64,000 nt of DNA from Neurospora intermedia (taxonomy: Eukaryota; Ascomycota; Sordariomycetes; Sordariales; Sordariaceae), in NCBI GenBank assembly GCA_037102815.1, contig BTPP01000004.1, positions 4,836,001 through 4,900,000 on the forward strand. Reading direction: 5' to 3'. The notes under the pieces are model-generated. The model did not search any database. It saw only the letters and a program-made list of their open reading frames with translations, and had not been told where the DNA came from. The position numbers and the translations under genes were made by a program. This document shows positions 58,561 to 64,000 of this stretch, in pieces (the first letter of the stretch is position 1; every line of letters starts with the position of its first letter).

Positions 58561-59380
58561 ACTAAAAATAAATAATAAATAATAAATATAATTCTTTAAT
58601 AAATAATAAAATATAGAGACTAGTACTTAAACTTATTAACCGCCGTATTCTTTTAGGAAAATAGGTTTATAAGATTAAAATAGATATAAATAATAAAATT
58701 ACCTACTATAAAACTTAACAGGTAATAAAGGGCTTCGAATAATAAAAAGGTATTAATTATAATAAAACTTTCGCGGCCGTAGTAAAGCCTATAAATTATA
58801 AATTTATTTTTACTATTGCCGCTATATTCGACTTAGAATTCGAATAAATAAATATATAAATGGCTTTTCTTTATAGTTTAATTAATAAGGAGATTTACGT
58901 AGAATAACCCCCAAACTTCAATTAGAATAAGAATTTTATATACCGATTTAATAAAGCGCTATATAACCTAAAGCAATCACTACGAATTTAATACAATATA
59001 TTATCTACCTTTCTAAAATAATTCGGTTTTTTACCCGTTAGTACGGACGATAGGGTATTTATTAAAGGATATATTTATATTATAATATATATTAATAATT
59101 TACTTATCACCGGCCTAATTAAAGTTAAAATATAGTCCCTAAAGGACGCCCTTAGTAAATGCTTCAAAATATCCGATATAGGACCTTATTTATTCTATTT
59201 AAATATAGCTATTTTATACGACTATTATAACTAATTAATTAGACTATTTTAGAAGGCCTACTTTAAAAAGATTATTAAATAATTCGGGCTTTAGGACGCT
59301 ACCTAGGTTAAAATACTTATTCAAACCTCTAAAATAGTGGAATTACCCGACAATTTTAAAGCTAATAATAAAACTAAAAC
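58561..59380 (+). pseudogene. Copia reverse transcriptase relic of TE6
   Basis: Readable blocks: GINYNKTFAAVVKPINYKFI (about 58,751-58,812, family Y-x-E-T-F-A-P-V-x-x), FNKALYNLKQSLRI (58,948-58,990, family ALYGLKQ-x-P-R-x-W), DDRVFIKGYIYIIIYINNLL (core 59,046-59,106; YVDD is now YINN), LITGLIKVKI, ISDIGPYLFYLNIAI (about 59,171-59,215; family DLG-x-x-x-x-FLG). It is clearly Ty1/copia type. RIP stops throughout. Confidence 0.9.
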
Positions 59381-59827
59381 CTAGTACATTAGTACAATCG
59401 GGTTATTAATATATATTATATTTAGAATACGTTTAAATATAGCTTTTATAATATTCTTCTATAGCCGGTATATAATAAGACCTATAGTAGTATATATCGG
59501 CGCAATTAAACGAATCTTTAAATACTTATATAGTACTATTAGGTTTAAATTAATATACTCCGGAAATATTAAACCCCTTACTAATTTTATTAATATAAAT
59601 TAGGCTGGTAATTCCTAAATATACTAATCTACCTCCGGCTATATATTTAACGTTAATAGCGCTATTATTAATTAGAATTTAAAAAGATAGGCTACTATTG
59701 CCCTATCTTCTTACGAAGTAGAATTAATTAGGTAGATATAGACTATTAAGGAGGCAATTTAATTACAACGTTTATTAAACGAATTAGACGAATACCCTAT
59801 ATTAGCGACTATTATTTATATAATATG
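59381..59827 (+). pseudogene. Copia RNase H relic of TE6, broken at its end
   Basis: Reads TIGLLIYIIFRIRLNIAFII (59,396-59,455; family G-x-L-x-Y-L-x-x-x-T-R-P-D-I), AIKRIFKYLYSTIRFKLIYS (59,501-59,560) and KEAI-LQRLLNELDEYPI (59,741-59,800). At 59,827 the composition changes abruptly and the frame loses similarity. Confidence 0.8.
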
Positions 59828-60055
59828 GACTGCTTGTGCCTCAAAGAACAACCCTGCTTTGATGCAAAAGCAATGATATTATTCCTATATAAAGCGTAAT
59901 GCAGAAGGAAGAATCAGGAAGAGAGGAAGCTACGCGCAAATAGATTAAAGTAATCCATTTGGCTAATTCTACCTCCTTATCTTATCGCTAAGACCTACCC
60001 TATAGCCCAGGCAACTTGGGCAGGGCAGAGTGAATCCTAGCGACCTACATACACT
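59828..60055 (-). repeat. Short non-RIPed segment, probable LTR of TE9
   Basis: About 230 bp rich in CpA/TpG inside RIPed DNA. On the minus strand it starts near TGTATGTAGGTCGC, has a TATA-like tatata (tttatatagg) and ends GCAGTCCA, so it fits an LTR downstream of the TE9 integrase. No second copy is in the window and no clear PPT precedes it, so it could also be host DNA or a fragment of the TE6 RNase H end. Confidence 0.4.
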
Positions 60056-60700
60056 ATTAAATACTAGACTAATTTATATATATAAAATGAACCGTATTAA
60101 GTGCCGGCTCGCCGGACGAAAAAGTAACTATCCTTAATTATCCCAAATAATTATAACTACTTCTTTCCCAATCTTCAAGGCCGTCCTCTTCTATACTTTT
60201 AACCGGGTCTTCCTCCTTAGCGATCCTAGTACTTAATTATCAATTCCTAACAATTTTCTAAACTTTTTTCTATTATCCAACAATTGTACTAGTATTCCTA
60301 TCCTTTCTATTTAATTAAATACTTTAACTTCTTCTATACCTCCTTATATCTCAAAATAGCCTCTACCTTATATTCGTTATTGTACTATAAATCCTCTATT
60401 GGTTTAGGTAGTAGTAAATTGTGCCCAAAGACGTCCTTCCCGTTGGGAGCTAATAATAAATAAACTACCGAAATAATAGGGTAAATCTTTATTCTACGGG
60501 GTAATTCTAATTAGTATACGAAATTTCCGACTTTCTTAATTACTATATAAAGTCCCGAGCGTTATTAGGAAAGTTTGCGCGAAGGGTTCCTAGGGTAATA
60601 GTATTTATAGTATAGCTATAAAAATACTTTATTTCCCTTCTAAAATTAAATATCGTAGTAATAATCGTTATACCTTCTCTTAATATTAGCAGCTATAAAG
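60056..60700 (-). other. C-terminal and 3' region of TE9
   Basis: RIPed AT-rich DNA between the LTR-like segment and the integrase core of TE9. Likely holds the integrase C-terminal end. Includes a short GC palindrome near 60,100 (gccggctcgccggac). No chromodomain recognised. Confidence 0.35.
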
Positions 60701-61520
60701 TCTATAACTAATATAGCGTTTTGTTATAAATATTCTTTAATTACTAGAGCCTTAGGGTTATATTCGGTAATTAATAAGGTGTCTAATAATTCTAATAATT
60801 TGAATTTATAGAATTACTTATAAAGGGATATATTAACTAACTATATAAGAGCGCTATTAAAGTTCTATTATAATATTAGAATAATTTTATACTAATTAGA
60901 ATTAAAGTACGTAAAATAGTAAAACCGGATAGCTATCTCTATAGTCTAATTTTTATATTCTAATAGTCTATTTGCTTAGGGGTGGTAAATTATTATTATT
61001 ATTAATTTCGTACCCTATACCTTCTATATACTTATCTATAGTACTAATATAAATTTATAATTTCAGTTTAAAATAATACCTTTAAATATATTTTAATTAA
61101 ATAGAATTAATTATTTTATAAATACTATACCCTATTCCTCGGTAGTATACGAAGAATACCTAGGGATAAAAAGCGTACGTTTAATTACCTTATTTATAAC
61201 GGTTATAAGAGCGTTAAAAATATTATAGCCGTTAATCTTCTATAGCGAATTCTTAGCCGATACTTCGGGTAATTTAATAATAAAATTAATAGTAATAATA
61301 CTTATTAATAGCGAATATATATTTTTAGGACGAATTATTTAATAATTTCCATTCGGTAGGTCCCTATTAATTTAATTCAATTAGTATTCTAAGTAGTACT
61401 TAAAGTATTTCTTAATAAAATTTATTTTATATAGAATAGTTAAATTTCTTAAGTTATATATTATTCGTTATTTACCGAAGTAGTGTTTTTCGTTGTACGT
61501 AGCGTTCAATACCTTTTTAA
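60701..61520 (-). pseudogene. Integrase relic of TE9
   Basis: Minus strand: NEKHYFGK-RIIYNLRNLTI (about 61,498-61,440; family H-x-x-x-x-H-x-G-x-x-R-T/M), FKYYLEY-LN-I (C-x2-C now Tyr, 61,400-61,370), IITINFIIKLPE (about 61,300-61,262; first catalytic Asp now Asn), VINKVIKRTLFIPRYSS (61,205-61,155; family V-D-x-x-S-K-R). Stops are TAA/TAG. Confidence 0.75.
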
Positions 61521-61829
61521 TATAATTAAAAAGAATATTTAGGGCTCGAGAACCGTTTGGATAGTTATAGTAAATAAATTAGTTACTAATAACGAAAGGG
61601 TAGTTAGCGTACGAAACTTCTCTTCTATCGTCCTTAGTAAAACCTTCCAAATTTTTTAAAACCTTAACGAATTTTTTATTCTCTTTATAGCCGTTTATTA
61701 ATTATTACCGAAAATCGTCGGATATCTTCGCTTCTATTATAAATAAAGCTTATTCTTTAATATTATTATACGCCTCATTATCTTTCTATAGATTATTTAA
61801 AGCTAGCTCTCCTTTAGGGTTTTCGCCGT

Positions 61830-62290
61830 CGCTAACCGTTCGTAAGCAGTTAAGGGCATTCGGTACGAAATTAAATTTACTAGGGATATAGAAGATTTAG
61901 AAATTATATTACAATAAGTAAATAGAAGCATTAATAAAGCGTCTATTAGCGCAGTCCGTAAATATTATCCGAAGGTTAGTTTATTCAATTATTCCTTTAA
62001 TTATAGAATAGTTAATAAGGATAATAACCGGTTAATTAATTAAGTAAATTATTATTCTAAATTTCCTTATAACCTATATTAAATATACAATTTCCAATTT
62101 AAACGGACTATATTATATTTCCGCCTTAGTTAAGTATTTACTTAGAAATATAATAGGTAGGATTTAACTAGCCGGGATTTAGGTACCGGAGCACTACTCG
62201 TATCCGTCCTTTAAATAGAAGGTTATAACGCCGAAACTTTATTCTAAGGAACTATCTACTTATATAAATAGTTATTTATCCGGGTTATAA
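61830..62290 (-). pseudogene. RNase H relic of TE9
   Basis: Minus strand: FGVITFYLKDGYE (about 62,243-62,205), PIIFLSKYLTKAEI-YSPFKLEIVYLI (62,175-62,085; the AE-x-x-Y-x-x-x-ELE block with the catalytic Glu), LISYRMPLTAYERLATAKT (61,890-61,830) in place of the F-V-P-D-A-L-S-R-L linker region. Asp residues are partly lost. Confidence 0.75.
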
Positions 62291-62299
62291 TAGTAGAGG

Positions 62300-64000
62300 A
62301 TATTTAGCTTCTTCCTATTGTCCGTTCTATATAGCGCCTCCTATAATACCTAAAAGGATTCCAATTCTACTGGGGTTAGATCGAATATTATTAATATATA
62401 GTAGTAGTAATGCCGGACCTATGTATTTATATAGATTTCTAGTAGTGAAGCTCACGGAGCTACCCTTCCCGGCAGGCACTTGCCTACCGGAGTCCGATAT
62501 ACCCGATAAGATAACGACTGCCATAGGATATATTAATCCTATTTGGAGGCAATCGTTCTTATTAACCTTCTTAGAGGGTATTACTCTTTATAATATAATA
62601 TTTTTATACCCTACTACTCCCGTATTAAATAGTAGTTGCAATTAAAAGATTTAATTAACTAAACCAAACTACTAAATCGACCCTTCACTCGGATCGACGA
62701 CTACCCCCGCTTGCGATTTATTCACTTATTGTTATAAACTTCTACGATTGACCAGACCCTTTACGCTACGCGTAACGACCCTTCGATTAATTCTCTAAGT
62801 TTTAAATTTGCGTATAACTTTTTAACGAACCCTAATATATTTTATAACTATTCTTTCTAATCCTCTACCACCCTTCGAAAGAATTAGTGTAACGAATTTA
62901 AGTATTTGTATAGGGATTAAAAAGACTCCTAAAAATACTTTTTTTACCCTTACTGTACTATATTCCCCTCTCTTAAATACTATCCTTTCGTTTAATATAA
63001 AGGTTTACAATTGGATTTCCTTATAATATTTTAATCCGAATATTAGAGAAGGACAGCGAATTTAAATACCTATTCTAAACTTAATTCGACCGACGTTATA
63101 AGTTTTACCCCTCCTATAGCGAATTTAGGTAACCGCCTAAGGCGATTTAATATTCCTTTTTATAAATAAATAATTCCTTTATAATTATTATTACCCCCGA
63201 ATACCCTCGTTAAAAAGGTACGTAAGACTAAATAAAAAGAATTAATAATATACTATAGAAGGATAAACGGATTATATCCGATAAGTAACCTCCCGACCCG
63301 ATAGGAGTACGACCCGAATTCTTAATTCCTAAGGACGCAATAGTAACCGCTTTACTATATAGCCCGACTTCCCTTATAAATAGCGAAGACGGTACTTCGC
63401 TAATTACCTAAAAGTAAAATACCGCTTTAGAGCCTAATACGAGTAGAATTATTAAAATAACTACCCGTAATAAACGAAAGGCAATAGTATTATCTGTATT
63501 TAAAATAATATGTACTATATTTCGGACCCTATTAAAAATATTTAATAATAACGAAATTAATATACCCGGTCCGACGGCTTCAAATAGCCGGAATAAGGGC
63601 AAATAGCCGGACTCCGCTCCTAATAAAGTATAATTATAAGTAAGATTACTAAAGATAAGTAGTAATAAGGATACTATAGAATATTTAGAAATTATAATTT
63701 TAGATAGCTATTAAAGCCTAATTATAGAGTTAGGAAATATTAAAGGAGAAATAAGTACTATAAGAACTTTTATAAATAATTTCGAAATAAAATTTAATTA
63801 AATTTTGTAAAATAATAAAGATTTCCAATTATCCTTTTTATAAATTGTAAATTTATACCGCTTATTATAATATTCCTCCCCGGGAATATAGGTACTTAAT
63901 ACTACTATAGTAGGTACTCTACTTCCTTAAAGGATATTAATTCTATCCCTTCCCCCTTATCCTCTAACTATCCTTCCCCTATTAAATATACCCGGTATTT
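62300..64000. other. Unresolved upstream part of TE9
   Basis: RIPed DNA with mixed composition. The minus strand 62,700-63,320 reads as a charged, possibly gag-like frame (for example RELIEGSLRVA). Short open stretches at 62,327-62,524 and 63,408-63,602 (minus) and 62,421-62,645 (plus) are not recognised. The expected RT between gag and RNase H is not visible. Confidence 0.3.
62469..62490. other. Imperfect hairpin in a GC-richer patch
   Basis: CCGGCAGGCA then ct-like turn then TGCCTACCGG: 10-bp arms with one mismatch, in a patch (62,440-62,500) that keeps CpA. No known role. Confidence 0.5.

Larger units (their letters stand above)
39722..59827 (+). mobile_element. TE6: Ty1/copia element, split by TE7
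   Basis: Plus-strand copia: 5' LTR 39,722-40,137, gag (cut at 40,933/55,775 by the LINE TE7), protease/integrase, RT, RNase H up to about 59,827. Its internal region resumes exactly after the second copy of the 15-bp target duplication. No 3' LTR is recognisable; the element seems broken at 59,827 where non-RIPed DNA begins. The LTR and first ~60 bp inside are almost free of RIP. Confidence 0.85.
59828..64000 (-). mobile_element. TE9: gypsy element, 3' part, runs off right edge
   Basis: Minus-strand gypsy fragments: RNase H (61,830-62,290), integrase (60,980-61,510), then a probable 3' LTR. Upstream (62,300-64,000) no RT was found where one is expected, so there may be a deletion or strong decay. 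It differs in sequence from TE2, TE3 and TE8. Confidence 0.6.

Noticed and set aside
62421-62645. 74-codon plus-strand frame
   Set aside because: Lies against the orientation of TE9 in a GC-richer patch; overlaps an equally long minus-strand frame; no similarity recognised.

Overview
The window reads as a repeat-rich, gene-poor block from a filamentous ascomycete (Pezizomycotina) that uses repeat-induced point mutation (RIP). Almost all of it is TpA-rich and nearly lacks CpA and TpG. The same transposon domains appear in several copies full of TAA/TAG stops, and their catalytic Asp-Asp pairs have become Asn. Where two copies can be aligned (for example the two copia LTRs at 33.1-33.5 and 39.7-40.1 kb) the differences are mostly C-to-T at CpA or its complement. 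I cannot name the species. Elements are called TE1-TE9 here. Reading frames in RIPed DNA were followed by eye, treating TAA/TAG as mutated Gln/Trp codons, so domain edges are approximate, often by 50-150 bp. || Layout, left part (1-28,954). TE1 (1-2015, minus) is the 5' end of a Ty3/gypsy chromovirus that runs off the left edge. TE2 (2016-21,240, plus) is a second copy of that family, head-to-head with TE1, with a 1.4 kb internal deletion. TE2 is split by TE3 (3822-15,068, plus), a full-length 11.2 kb gypsy chromovirus of another family with 339-bp LTRs and an ATTTT target duplication. TE3 carries an extra reading frame (ORF3) downstream of its integrase/chromodomain. TE4 (21,241-28,954, minus) is a third copy of the TE1/TE2 family, tail-to-tail with TE2 and missing its 3' end. 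|| Middle (28,955-40,200). TE5 (minus) and TE6 (plus) are two copia elements whose 5' LTRs face a 6.2 kb island of ordinary base composition (33,511-39,721). The island holds a (GTTGTC)n microsatellite, an 18-bp repeat built on ACGGTT, and two divergent gene relics. One is a 427-codon minus-strand gene with one intron, two Cys/His clusters and two in-frame TAG codons. The other is a plus-strand frame starting at 37,797 with five internal stops. No intact gene was found in the island. || Right part (40,200-64,000). TE6 is interrupted by a Tad1-like LINE (TE7, minus, exact 15-bp target duplication), and TE7 is itself interrupted by a full-length gypsy chromovirus (TE8, minus, 279-bp LTRs): three levels of nesting. 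TE9 (minus) is a further gypsy element running off the right edge. Nothing here is likely to make an active protein. The main biological interest is the RIP boundary around the island, the inactivated Cys-rich gene, TE3 ORF3, and tRNA-like modules in the 3' regions of two unrelated gypsy families.
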